From: Leguminivora glycinivorella
Lineage: Eukaryota > Arthropoda > Insecta > Lepidoptera > Tortricidae
DNA length: 64,000 bases
Direction of reading: 5' to 3'
Assembly: GCF_023078275.1 (NCBI RefSeq)
Contig: NC_062973.1
Location: forward strand, 23,400,065 to 23,464,064
Of the stretch, positions 10,721-20,850 are shown piece after piece. Every line of letters starts with the position of its first letter. The stretch's first letter is position 1. The notes beneath the pieces were generated by a model. That model saw only the letters and a program-made list of their open reading frames with translations, did not search any database and had not been told where the DNA came from. The position numbers and the translations under genes are program-made.

Positions 10721-11321
10721 TGCCTTTTATTAACTTAATCCTAATAAAATTATTACAAATAATTATTGTGCGTGTGTTAGTTAGATATTGATGTAGCATG
10801 GATTGAGTGCTACGCAGGGCAACTCCGTAGCAAAGCTGCACAAGTGCTACGCGTGAATGTAGACGGTTGACTGGTGAGGTGACGTAATGAGAACATTCTG
10901 ACGCTCACCATTTGGCCATTTTGTTCAAATCAAAACTTCACCACACCCTTTCCTTACGTGAACCTGAACCTGTATATAAACAGTCAAGTGTAAAAATATG
11001 GGTGCACACATCTTACTCAAAAATATATGCCAGCATCTTAGTCCGGTGTAATAAGAGCGTACCTAGTACCATATTTATGACACGATTTTTTCGATACATA
11101 TTTTTGCACTTGACTGTATGTGTATAGATTCCAAATCTTATGCCGCGGAAGATAACATTGTCGCATATTAATATTGAACGTGCTACTACATTTATGTCCA
11201 TGATAGTATGTATGTATGTATAAGCTTTATTGTACATAATATATAGGAATAGGATATTAAATTTAATAAAAGAGCAACGCTTTGTAGGCTTACGTACATG
11301 TGCACTAACAAAGCAGGCCCC
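10721..11321. other. No gene seen
   Basis: AT-rich. There are short direct echoes (TGTATATAAACAGTCAAGTG and CACTTGACTGTATGTGTATA are inverted, about 150 bp apart at 10970 and 11108), which may mark an old foldback element. Confidence 0.4.
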
Positions 11322-11465
11322 GTAGCCGAATGGCATTTCTCCGACGCCAAACGAAAGCGATACGCCGCTGGCTCTGTCGCGCCAATACGCAAGCGCGATA
11401 GAGATAGATATCTACTAGCGCTTCGTTTCGTGAGCGTTTCGTGAGCGTTTGTGCCATTCGGCTAG
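11322..11465. mobile_element. MITE family P, copy 2
   Basis: Ends GTAGCCGAATGGCATTTC and GTGCCATTCGGCTAG, with the same TCTGTCGCGCCAATACG core as copy 1. Confidence 0.85.
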
Positions 11466-11649
11466 TCACCCTGCTCAGGCGAATAGGATTTTAAAACCAC
11501 AAATCTTTGTTAGGCAGTATTCATAAGCCTCTGGTATAGATTTATTTAAGATAAAATGCCGAATATGATACTGGCCTGTTTATATTTTAGTTTTGGTTTT
11601 AGCTTTTGCCTTGTTATATTAATAGTACCTTTTATTCTACAATTGTCAC

Positions 11650-12146
11650 GCCGATAAAGTTCGTTTTCCCCTCACTAGCTCGGAAACACGTGTTTTGTCC
11701 TTTAATACCAGCGGGTAAAAACGCATTTTATCCACTAGTGGGTAAAGTAATTTGACCTTGAATAAAGCCAAATTAACTGCTTTAAAATTGATAAAAGTAG
11801 GTGAATCTAGTAATAAAGATGATTTACCACCTGTGGAACTACTGGAAGCAGTGATAAACGCATTTTTTGAGTTGTAGTTTCCTCGCTATAGTGAGGGGAA
11901 AAGTTTTGTCACTAGGGTGCAAATGTATTTTACTTCTCATGTGTTAAAAAACTCGCAAGTTCAGGAGTCTATTCTCGAACCACTCGCTTCGCTCGTGGTT
12001 CAACTATCCTTTAGACTTACTAGAATCCTTTCACGTGCTCATTTTTCAATTCCACACTCGGCGTTAAAATACAACTTTGCCCCCTTGTATAACAAATAAC
12101 TATTATCGGCTTGATAACTAAAGTACGTTTATGAATAAGGTTAGTG
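11650..12146. mobile_element. Hairpin MITE family T remnant split by an unclassified repeat
   Basis: Left piece GCCGATAAAGTTCGTTTT (ends about 11671) and right piece ATCGGCTTGATAACT...CGTTTATGAATAAGG (12104-12146) belong to the T hairpin family. The intervening 430 bp (11672-12100) begins CCCCTCACTAGC and holds CACTAGTGGGTAAA and a GAACCAC/GTGGTTC mini-hairpin. I recall that interior as a recurrent lepidopteran repeat of unknown class. Confidence 0.6.
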
Positions 12147-12302
12147 TTTGTCGAAATAATTTATCAAAATGTTAACATCCCGAAACGGTCCAATAAATAA
12201 CTCGGTATCACACTTCGCAGGATAATAAATTTGTTGTCACTAGGCTGGAATTGGTCTACGAACACTATTCGGCTTTCCAAAATATTATAAGAACTAGCTA
12301 CT

Positions 12303-12558
12303 ACTAGCTTTTCCCTGCGGCTTCGCTCGCGTTAAATTAGAAATTGCGAAATGCTTCATAGAAACTTCCGTCCCTCATTTTAATGTAGTGGGGGTAACCC
12401 TCCAAAGAGACAAAAAGTAGCCTATGTCACTCTCCATCTTTTCAACTATTTCAACTTAAAAAATAACGTCAATTATTCGTCGCTTCGTTTTGTCGTGAAA
12501 GACGGACAAACAAACAGACACACACTGCACACTTTCCCATTTATAATATTAATATAAA
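12303..12558 (-). mobile_element. Non-autonomous Helitron relic
   Basis: Reverse orientation. The 3' end reads ACTAGCTTTTCCCTGCGGC on the + strand (CTAGT terminus with GC-rich hairpin). The 5' end is TTATAATATTAATATA, with GACGGACAAACAAACAGAC between. These are the ends I know from lepidopteran Helitrons. No Rep/helicase frame. Confidence 0.8.
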
Positions 12559-12727
12559 GTATTTAATTAGTAATTAATACAAAGCCCATACAAAAAGTGT
12601 ACCCCTGAAATGTATGGGCCTTTTAGGCTTAAAACTAGATGGCGCTGTTTCGCAGCCTGGGAGTGGCCAAAATCATATATTCCCGAAATATTTTTTCGTG
12701 TTTTTATTTTATATAAGAACAAATGAC

Positions 12728-12979
12728 CTGCCTGCCTGTGTGGTGACGGGTTAAGAATTTCACCACCCCCTTTCTTCCCGTGGGTGTCGTAGAAGGCGAC
12801 TATGGGATTTGGGTTAAATTGTGGCGTAGGCGAGAGGCTGGCAACCTGTCACTGCAATGCCACAGTTTCGTTTTCTTTCAAACCCTTATTTTGCCAAGAG
12901 TGGCACTGAAGCTTTAGTAGTTTCATGTGCTCTGCCTACCCCTTTACGGGATACAGGCGTGATTGTATGTATGTATGTG
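12728..12979 (+). mobile_element. Short retroelement (family R), copy 1, with 16-bp target duplication
   Basis: Flanked by a perfect 16-bp repeat TATAAGAACAAATGAC (12712-12727 and 12980-12995). The body runs from CCTGCCTGTGTGGTGACGGG through GGCGACTATGGGATT to a (TATG)n tail. A SINE or a 5'-truncated LINE end; no promoter boxes recognised. Confidence 0.85.
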
Positions 12980-12995
12980 TATAAGAACAAATGAC

Positions 12996-13937
12996 ATGCT
13001 TCTTTATTTTAATATCATGTTATCACGTCAATACACATTTAAAAAAATTGTTGGCATCGTCAGTATAGAACAGTTATGATAGTTATTGTCAAAGCAATAA
13101 AGTCAGGTATAAACATTTCTGGCACTTTTTTCGCACCTATATTGAATACCTTGACATGAGCAAAACAGGGAAAGTGAGACTTTGTCAGAGGTCGGTAACG
13201 TGATATGGCCTATCGCGTCGCTGCATCCTTTTAGCACTTTCTGTAAGTGCGAAAGTGAAGCACCGACGGGATATGCTGTATCACACAACCCTGCTTGCCC
13301 GCCAGGACGAAATGTTATTTTTTGAAATTGGTATCATATTTCCAAAGTCTGAATATTACCTTTTTGTCCATTCCGAAACTCCATTAGCATATTGATGATG
13401 TTGGTATCAAAGTGTTTTTGTGTCATACTAGTATGCAAATTAAATATTCGTTATGAGTAAGTAGCTAACAAAATTGGCTGGTGCTGTTAGGTTTCAATTA
13501 TTCCAAAATAGGGCATAACTTAAATGAACAACGATATGTCCATTTGATTCTGGTTGTTAGTTTGTAGCTATTTTGTTATATCAGTCAAGCGAAAACAGCA
13601 ATACAGCATAGTTGGATAACTTTAATAGAAGTTAATAATAGAAATTAGTATTGTATCAATTGAAATTTAAATTCAAATATATAAATATTGGTTGTCTATT
13701 GTTTGCCCGACAGTTATTTAACATAATGTTCATATGCCCGAATCTAACTTGCCTGAATTTCATTTGCCCGAATGATTTGGTTACCATAAAAATTGTATGA
13801 CATACTGGTTGTTTATCCGAACATTACCTTCCATAATCATACATGCCATACTATTTGTTAGTCATATTATTAAGTGCAATAATATTTTTTAATAGAATAT
13901 TCAAACGCCATAAGAAATTATCAGTTGTTACGGTTTT
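12996..13937. other. No gene; scattered TTGCCCGAA motifs
   Basis: From 13700 to 13820 TTGCCCGA or close variants recur about five times in an AT-rich background, leading into the 57-bp tandem array. Otherwise nothing recognised. Confidence 0.4.
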
Positions 13938-14120
13938 AGGGGGTCACAGTTCTAACCTAACCTAACCTACTTTCTGATAGAAATTTCATTTTCCAGGGGG
14001 TCACAGTTCTAACCTAACCTAACCTACTTTCTGATAGCAGTTTCATTTTCCAGGGGGTCACAGTTCTAACCTAACTTAACCTGCTTTTCAAGCAGTTTTA
14101 TTTTCCAGGGGGTCACAGTA
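13938..14120 (+). repeat. 57-bp tandem repeat with telomere-type CCTAA motifs
   Basis: Units start AGGGGGTCACAGTTCTAACC at 13938, 13995 and 14052, with a last partial unit at 14107 (spacings 57, 57 and 55). Each contains CTAACCTAACCTAACC, which matches the insect telomeric repeat (CCTAA)n. Confidence 0.9.
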
Positions 14121-14326
14121 AGTAATAAAATTATGGCAAATTATCCCATAAATATTATGTTATGTATGTGACGTGTAAAAGTGCCCCTGTGGCCTATTTG
14201 CTGAAGAATTTTTTTTGTTTTTTTTTTGTTGGTACGAGTGTCACGTTATAGTGTCATTTTGAATGATTATTTTATTACGTTTTAAGGCAGCTAAGACTAA
14301 AAGAATAACTCAGACAACTATAACTA

Positions 14327-14453
14327 ATCTCGTATCTCACGCTGCTCCTCAAAGTTAAAACGTAGTAAGTCTCTATGAATTCTATACATACTTACTACAT
14401 TCTTTTCTTCATTGACAGAAGAAGATACAAGTTTTTTTTAAAGTAGTGACGAT
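14327..14453. mobile_element. MITE family W, copy 1
   Basis: Inverted copy of the element at 45386-45531: CTCGTATCTCACGCTGCT, then TACTTACTACA and GATACAAGTTTTTTTTAAAG...GTAGTGACGAT. The left terminal repeat is eroded. Confidence 0.75.
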
Positions 14454-15221
14454 TATGTGCGTACGGTCAACCAATTTTATTCCTAGGCTATTTGAACCCT
14501 AAGTCTTATTTACACCATACACTATTTGCCATAGAAGTTACATTGACATTTACTCGTACTGTCAGTCATATGCAAAGGTTCTACAGGCAGTGGCCGGTGG
14601 AGTTTTTAGTAACCAATCGCAGTGCACGTTCCGTTTGGCTTCTTACTTTTCTTTGTTTGAGAAAATTAAATATTGATAATGATTACTTTAAGTAAAACAT
14701 AATATAAGTATTGTAAGTATAATGATATTGATAAACTAAAACCAACTTAAAATATAAATATTTCAAAAGTAAACACTAAAAATAAACGATATTTCGCCAA
14801 GGTGAGGGGAGCGGCATTTCATCAAGCAAATTACTCAATGAGGCATTTGAAATGTTTGAAAGCTTTCACAAAAACCGGCCGTAATCACTGCGCGTTGCGT
14901 AATATCCGGAATGGCCCGTCTCGCGCGATCATAATGAAGTGACGTCAAAAAATATCAGTCTCAGCCAAAGAGGATGGAGTACATACAGATAGAGTTACTT
15001 ACTGTCAAATTAAAACGCTGCTTCCATCGACTCGACATCGATTGCCATCTCTCGACACAGGCTTAAAACGTTTGAACCTTAGTTTTGACAATTTGGCAAT
15101 CTTAACTTGATATGTTTTAAAATGATCAAATATTAATATTAGCGCCATCTAGCCAAGAGTCAACCAAAATGGAATATGTACCGAAGGCGTACATTTATTT
15201 TTCTCCTGATGGTTATTATGA
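14454..15221. other. No gene seen
   Basis: Contains GGAATGGCCCGTCTCGCGCG followed by AATGAAGTGACGTCA near 14910, a patch repeated at about 15998. Otherwise featureless. Confidence 0.35.
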
Positions 15222-15300
15222 GGTACGGTACAGCGGGGCAATTACGTCTTGGGGACAATGTTCAAGTACTCGATTTTTTTCAATGCTTTACGTTATTTTC
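15222..15300. mobile_element. MITE family M, left-end fragment
   Basis: GGTACAGCGGGGCAATTACG followed by a diverged version of the sub-terminal repeat. The right end is absent. Confidence 0.65.
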
Positions 15301-15651
15301 TTAGACTGTATCTGTCTATACGGATCAGTTACAATTATACGTTTTTGGTGTAGGTTAAGTTAAATCTCATATACATTTATAGTTATATTTGGGAATAAAA
15401 GTAATATTATTGTAGGAATTTAACATTTATTGAGAGATCTCAAAATATTTTATACTACAAACTTGACATAGGATAATTTGAATTTTGGAACATAGACTAA
15501 AATAAATACACCTAAATATTTTTCTGGTACGAACGAAGTGACACTAGTAACTTCCTTTCGATATTTAGTTCATCGATATGTACTGTAAGTTACATTATAA
15601 TATGTCATTCATTATTATAATTTTATTATGTCATTAATTATTGCTGTGGCA

Positions 15652-15722
15652 CTGAATCTTGAGTAGTTGCATGTGCTCTGCTCTGCCTACCCCGTTTATT
15701 GAATATAGGCTTGAATTGATGT
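15652..15722 (+). mobile_element. Family R retroelement fragment
   Basis: TGGCACTGAATCTTGAGTAG, then TGCATGTGCTCTG and CTGCCTACCCC, match the 3' part of the copy at 12728. Confidence 0.65.
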
Positions 15723-16379
15723 GTAGGTATATAACATTAATGTTTTATACAGATGTCACAAGTTTGGAAATAAATGGACAATAATAATAAAACGAACCAT
15801 ATTTTAATAGTTTACATAATTTCTTAGATGATAATTCAAGATTTGAGAGATTATTATTAGGGGTAATCAATAACCTAACCTAAGACTATTTATCGATAAA
15901 AGGATTGTCAATGTTTTTTTTGTCAAGCACTAACAACTTGACGTTCGTGCTAGAAAAATATGTAGGTATAGATATAAAATTTGATATAATATCGGGAATG
16001 GCCCATCTTGCGCCATCACAATGAAGTGACGTCATTAAGATGTCCGTTTTAGTTAACCCACTTGCTATATTTGGGAATAAATGTAATTTTTTAAGTGTGA
16101 CATTTATGGGGCCCGAAATATTTTTCGCCGCAGCAGTAACAGATGTAAGGTACTGAGTCTAACTATACATTTTGATTATACAGTGAAACCTGGATAAGTG
16201 GGACTTCAAGGGACGACAAAATTTATCTCACTTATAGAGGTATTCCATTTATTCAGGGTCTCAGACAGGCATAATAAAATGTGTGTCTCATTTACAGAGG
16301 GTATCACTAATAGAGGCCAGAATAGAGGGTATGCCAGTTATAGAGGTGATAAATAAGGTGTTTTGCATACAGCTATCTA

Positions 16380-17848
16380 AATATATAAAAGAAGAAGCTG
16401 ACTGACTGACTGACTGACATATCAACGCACAGCCGAAACCGCTGGTCCTAGAGATTTCAAATTTGGCACGTAGGTTCCTTATATGGTGTAGAGGAGCACT
16501 AAGAAAGGATTTTCCAAAATTCACCTCCTAAGGGGGTCAAATGGGGGTTCAAAGTTTGTATGGGGAAACAAGATTAGTTTGACTATTTTATTCGAAACTT
16601 CACAGGAAGATTCCTTGAGACATATGACTGAATACGTGTTTCAGGTTTTTTGAAAATTTAACCCCTAAAAGGGTGAAAAGGGGGTGATAAAGTAAAAAAA
16701 TCAATATGGGTATCGTTTTTATGGTTTATCGGGTCGCTGATCACGATAAATACAATGTTTTTAAAATCTAACGAGGCGGAAGTGAAATACCTTCTCCCCT
16801 GTTCCGGTGCAATGGGGTTTAAATATCAAAAAAATATATAAAAGAAGATATTGACTGACTGACTAACATATCAACGCACAGCCGAAACAGCTGGTCCTAG
16901 ACATATCAAATTTGGCACGTAGGTTCCTTATATAGTGTAGAAGAGTACTAAGAAAGGATTTTTCAAAATTTGTCTCCTAAGGGGGTCAAATGGGGGTTCA
17001 AAGTTTGTATGGGGAAACAATGTTAGTTTCACTGTTTTATTCGAAACTTCATAGGAGAGAACCTAAAAACATATGACTAAAGACGTGTTTCAGGTTTTTT
17101 TGAAAATCTAAACCCTAAAAGGGTGAAAAGGGGGTGATAAAGTCAAAAAACTAATATGGGTATCGTTTTTACGGTTTATTGGGTCGCTGATCACGATAAA
17201 TACAACGTTTTTAAAATCTAACGAAGCGGAAGTGAAATACCTTCTCCCCTGTTGTAGTGCAATGGGGTTTAAATATCAAAAAATATATAAAAGAAGAAAC
17301 TGACTAACTGACATAATATATCAACACACAGCCGAAACCGCTGGTCCTCGAGATTTCAAATTTGGCACATAGGTTCCTTATATGGCGTAGAGGAGCACTA
17401 AGAAAGGATTTTTCAAAATTCTTCTCTTAAAAGGGTGAAATGGGGGTTCAAAGTTTGTATGGGGAAGAAGATTAGTTTGACTATTTTATTCGAAACTTCA
17501 TAGGAGGATTCCTAAAGACAAATGACTAAATACATGTTTCAGGTTTTTTTTAAATTTGACCCCTAAAGGGGTGCAAAGGGGGTAAAGTCAAAAACACAAT
17601 ATGGGTATCGTTTTTATGGTTTATCGGGTCGCTGAACACGATAAATACAACGATTTTAAAATCTAATGAAGTGGAAAAGAAATTTTCTCCCCTGTTGTTG
17701 TGCAATGGGGTTAAAATATCCAAAATAGCCATAAGTATAGGTTTAGTTTTTATCTTTACTTCTGGTTCAAGAGATTTCAAATTGACACGGAAGTTCCTTA
17801 GAGGACCACTAAGAAAGGATTTTTCAAAGTTCACCTCCTAGCATGATA
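16380..17848 (+). repeat. Tandem units of about 450 bp inside the Helitron
   Basis: Units start at AATATATAAAAGAAG near 16380, 16832 and 17282, with a partial fourth at about 17728. Each holds CAACGCACAGCCGAAAC, CAAATTTGGCACGTAGGTTC and GGGTCGCTGATCACGATAAA. Copies differ by scattered substitutions, so the tandem expansion is not recent. Confidence 0.9.
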
Positions 17849-17849
17849 A

Positions 17850-18858
17850 TTTGACAGGGACAGGGACAGGTACAGGGACAGGAACGGGATAGGGACAGGG
17901 ATAGGGATAGGAATAGGGATAGGGATAGGGATAGGGATAGGGATAGGGATAGGGATAGGGATAGGGATAGGGATAGGGATAGGGATAGGGATAGGGATAG
18001 GGATAGGGATAGGGATAGGGATAGGGATAGGGATAGGGATAGGGATAGGGATAGGGATAGGGATAGGGATAGGGATAGGGATAGGGATAGGGATAGGGAT
18101 AGGGATAGGGATAGGGATAGGGATAGGGATAGGGATAGGGATAGGGATAGGGATAGGGATAGGGATAGGGATAGGGATAGGGATAGGGATAGGGATAGGG
18201 ATAGGGATAGGGATAGGGATAGGGATAGGGATAGGGATAGGGATAGGGATAGGGATAGGGATAGGGATAGGGATAGGGATAGGGATAGGGATAGGGATAG
18301 GGATAGGGATAGGGATAGGGATAGGGATAGGGATAGGGATAGGGATAGGGATAGGGATAGGGATAGGATAGGGATAGGGATAGGGATAGGGATAGGGATA
18401 GGGATAGGGATAGGGATAGGGATAGGGATAGGGATAGGGATAGGGATAGGGATAGGGATAGGGATAGGGATAGGGATAGGGATAGGGATAGGGATAGGGA
18501 TAGGGATAGGGATAGGGATAGGGATAGGGATAGGGATAGGGATAGGGATAGGGATAGGGATAGGGATAGGGATAGGGATAGGGATAGGGATAGGGATAGG
18601 GATAGGGATAGGGATAGGGATAGGGATAGGGATAGGGATAGGGATAGGGATAGGGATAGGGATAGGGATAGGGATAGGGATAGGGATAGGGATAGGGATA
18701 GGGATAGGGATAGGGATAGGGATAGGGATAGGGATAGGGATAGGGATAGGGATAGGGATAGGGATAGGGATAGGGATAGGGATAGGGATAGGGATAGGGA
18801 TAGGGATAGGGATAGGGGAAGGACGGGGACAGGGACGGGACGGGGACGGGGACAAGAC
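17850..18858 (+). repeat. (GGGATA)n hexanucleotide array, about 1 kb
   Basis: Roughly 155 nearly perfect GGGATA units (core about 17886-18815), bordered on both sides by degenerate GGGACA/GGGACG units. One unit at 18361-18366 is missing a G, shifting phase by one base. Three-G tracts with 3-nt spacers have strong G-quadruplex potential on the + strand. The minus-strand open frame across it is a repeat artefact. Confidence 0.95.
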
Positions 18859-19305
18859 AGCTGTCAATGAGCTGGTAAACATCCTGTTATAGCTCTCCCA
18901 TATAATAATTGCGATAAAAAATAGAAAACCAAGACTTAACTGTGCTAACGATACTGGAACACACAGACGTAGGAGCCAAAACACCAATTCATAACACCTC
19001 GACATCCGGGTGAGCCACCAATCATATTTATCAAGTTTATAAAATGCGAAATCTATTGAAAAAACACGCACACATGCACACATTTTGAAATAACAGACTA
19101 ATTAATTAAGACAACAAGTGCTAAAACACGGTACATGATCAGCTGCTCTGATAGAACTGTCAAGTCACAAGTGTCATCCGTGACAGCTGCATTCGTTCGG
19201 AAACCGCAATCATTTGCCTCATAACGTTATCAACGGTATCATAACGTTATTAACGGCGACTAAGGCGTTATTTTTTCTCCGTGACTATTTTTGCAATAAA
19301 TAAGA

Positions 19306-20850
19306 ATGGCACACATCTGCTCAAAATGCACAAAAGATATTACAAGCAGGAATTTCTTAATTTGCACAGTTTGCGTATCACATTACCACCCAAACTGCAT
19401 TGATGGACCGAAGCGATTTTATTCGATGACCGCTGAAGATAAAAAAAAGTTTAAATGCAAGAAATGCCCGCAAAAAGTTTGCCTAGACTTAAATGAAACT
19501 TTGAATAATAGTACAACACCAAAGCAACAATCTTTGACTGACACTCTGACCGATTCAGACTCAGAGGCAGAATTAACTGCAGATAGCGACTTAAACCTTA
19601 GTACTCAGAGCCTACCAAATATCTCATCAATGGAAAACCCTTTATTAATTGATGAATTAAAAACGCAAGTAAATACGCTATCAGTCCAATTAGCGAGTGC
19701 ACACGAAGAGATAGATCGGTTAAATATTACAATCGTCGATTTAGAGAAGAAACTTGAAGAACAGCAAAAAAAGAGAGATATTTACAAAATGCTACTAACG
19801 GACAAAGGATCCTTGAAAAAGCTAACCCCCTTAAAAAACGATGTACTAAGGAAAAGACGCACTGAAGATATAGATAGCGATGACGATACTCCTTTAATCC
19901 AGTCACCAGTATGTGTATCACAAAACGAACCACCAGTAACTTTCGATAAACAACCCGCTTCCACTTCAGATTGTCAAAGAACTAACAACGAAGATAATAA
20001 AAGTAAAGCAGAGGAAAATGAAACAGATCTGAAAGACAACAAAGAAGCATGTTCACAATCGGAAGAAAATATTTTAACAGATAAAGACAATACGGGTCAA
20101 GAATGTATAAATAGAGATAAGACTCCAATAAATGAGGACATAATAAACCAAGACATATTAAGAAGGAAATTTTGCATAATTAGTAGCGACAACACTAACA
20201 AGATATTAACAACTGCCCAGGATACGTTTGAAGCCAATAATATCTGTCATTATATTAAGTCTAAAGCAGGGATACAGGAACTACTGAAAGATATTGACAG
20301 AAAAACAGAAGACTTCACAATGGAAGATTATTGCATAATATTCATTGGTGCAGCTGATTTCGAATCTACTATAGACTATAATAAAGCTGTTAGCTTTATA
20401 AGGTCAAAATTAGAAAATATTAGACACACAAATAAGATTATTTGCTTGCCGAACTTTAAATTACATGAATTTGGCATACTGTTCAACCAGCGGGTAGAAA
20501 AGTTTAATAATATGTTGTATCATGACATCTGTAGAAACGAATACGCCTATATGTTTGATTCAAATAAAAAAATAGACTATACCAGCCAAATGTTCAGAAA
20601 ATCATCTGGCCTTATAAACAATGTAGCCTTAAAAACAATATTCAAGGACTTAAATGAGTGCATCCTAGATATAGATCAGTACAATCAACATCACAAATAT
20701 TCTGACTACGCTTTGACAAAGACTGCTAAAATTATTCCACATGACATGACACCTTGTAATAGTGATAATAAAAATACCTTCCAAGTCACTACCGGCACAC
20801 AAACCGAGAACCAGTTTTTTCTTGACCAAGAAGGTCCAAATATTGAATGA
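19306..20850 (+). CDS. ORF1 protein of element B: PHD-type zinc finger, coiled coil, SGNH-like C-terminus
   Basis: 514 residues from the ATG at 19306. Residues 5-54 form a C4HC3 PHD-type finger: C5, C8, C20, C23, H28, C31, C51, C54. A coiled coil follows at about 113-165 (IDELKTQVNTLSVQLASAHE onward), then a long acidic, Lys/Asn-rich linker. The C-terminal 290-450 region has beta-strand-like CIIFIGAADF and KIICLPNF blocks placed like those of SGNH esterase-type ORF1 domains, but the Ser and Asn expected for catalysis are not evident (SSDN and GAAD instead). In CR1 elements ORF1 binds RNA and assembles the particle. The stop overlaps the ORF2 frame by about 100 nt. The PHD call is firm, the esterase-like fold tentative. 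Confidence 0.9.
   Translation: MAHICSKCTKDITSRNFLICTVCVSHYHPNCIDGPKRFYSMTAEDKKKFKCKKCPQKVCLDLNETLNNSTTPKQQSLTDTLTDSDSEAELTADSDLNLSTQSLPNISSMENPLLIDELKTQVNTLSVQLASAHEEIDRLNITIVDLEKKLEEQQKKRDIYKMLLTDKGSLKKLTPLKNDVLRKRRTEDIDSDDDTPLIQSPVCVSQNEPPVTFDKQPASTSDCQRTNNEDNKSKAEENETDLKDNKEACSQSEENILTDKDNTGQECINRDKTPINEDIINQDILRRKFCIISSDNTNKILTTAQDTFEANNICHYIKSKAGIQELLKDIDRKTEDFTMEDYCIIFIGAADFESTIDYNKAVSFIRSKLENIRHTNKIICLPNFKLHEFGILFNQRVEKFNNMLYHDICRNEYAYMFDSNKKIDYTSQMFRKSSGLINNVALKTIFKDLNECILDIDQYNQHHKYSDYALTKTAKIIPHDMTPCNSDNKNTFQVTTGTQTENQFFLDQEGPNIE

Noticed and set aside
13938..14120. Possible CRISPR-like array (also considered at 9190 and 28331)
   Set aside because: Units are contiguous tandem repeats without unique spacers, and the genome is eukaryotic.
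16178..16200. Clean TA target duplication for the CAGTGAAACCTGG element
   Set aside because: The left flank has TA but the right flank reads TT after CACTG, so the duplication is not demonstrated.
17824..19083. A 419-codon minus-strand open frame with Pro-Ile and Leu-Ser repeats
   Set aside because: It is the translation of (GGGATA)n; the switch from PI to LS marks the one-base phase slip in the array. No gene evidence.
19306..20850. Host PHD-finger gene
   Set aside because: It directly precedes and overlaps an ORF2 with endonuclease and RT, and is bounded by a retrotransposon tail, so it is ORF1 of element B.
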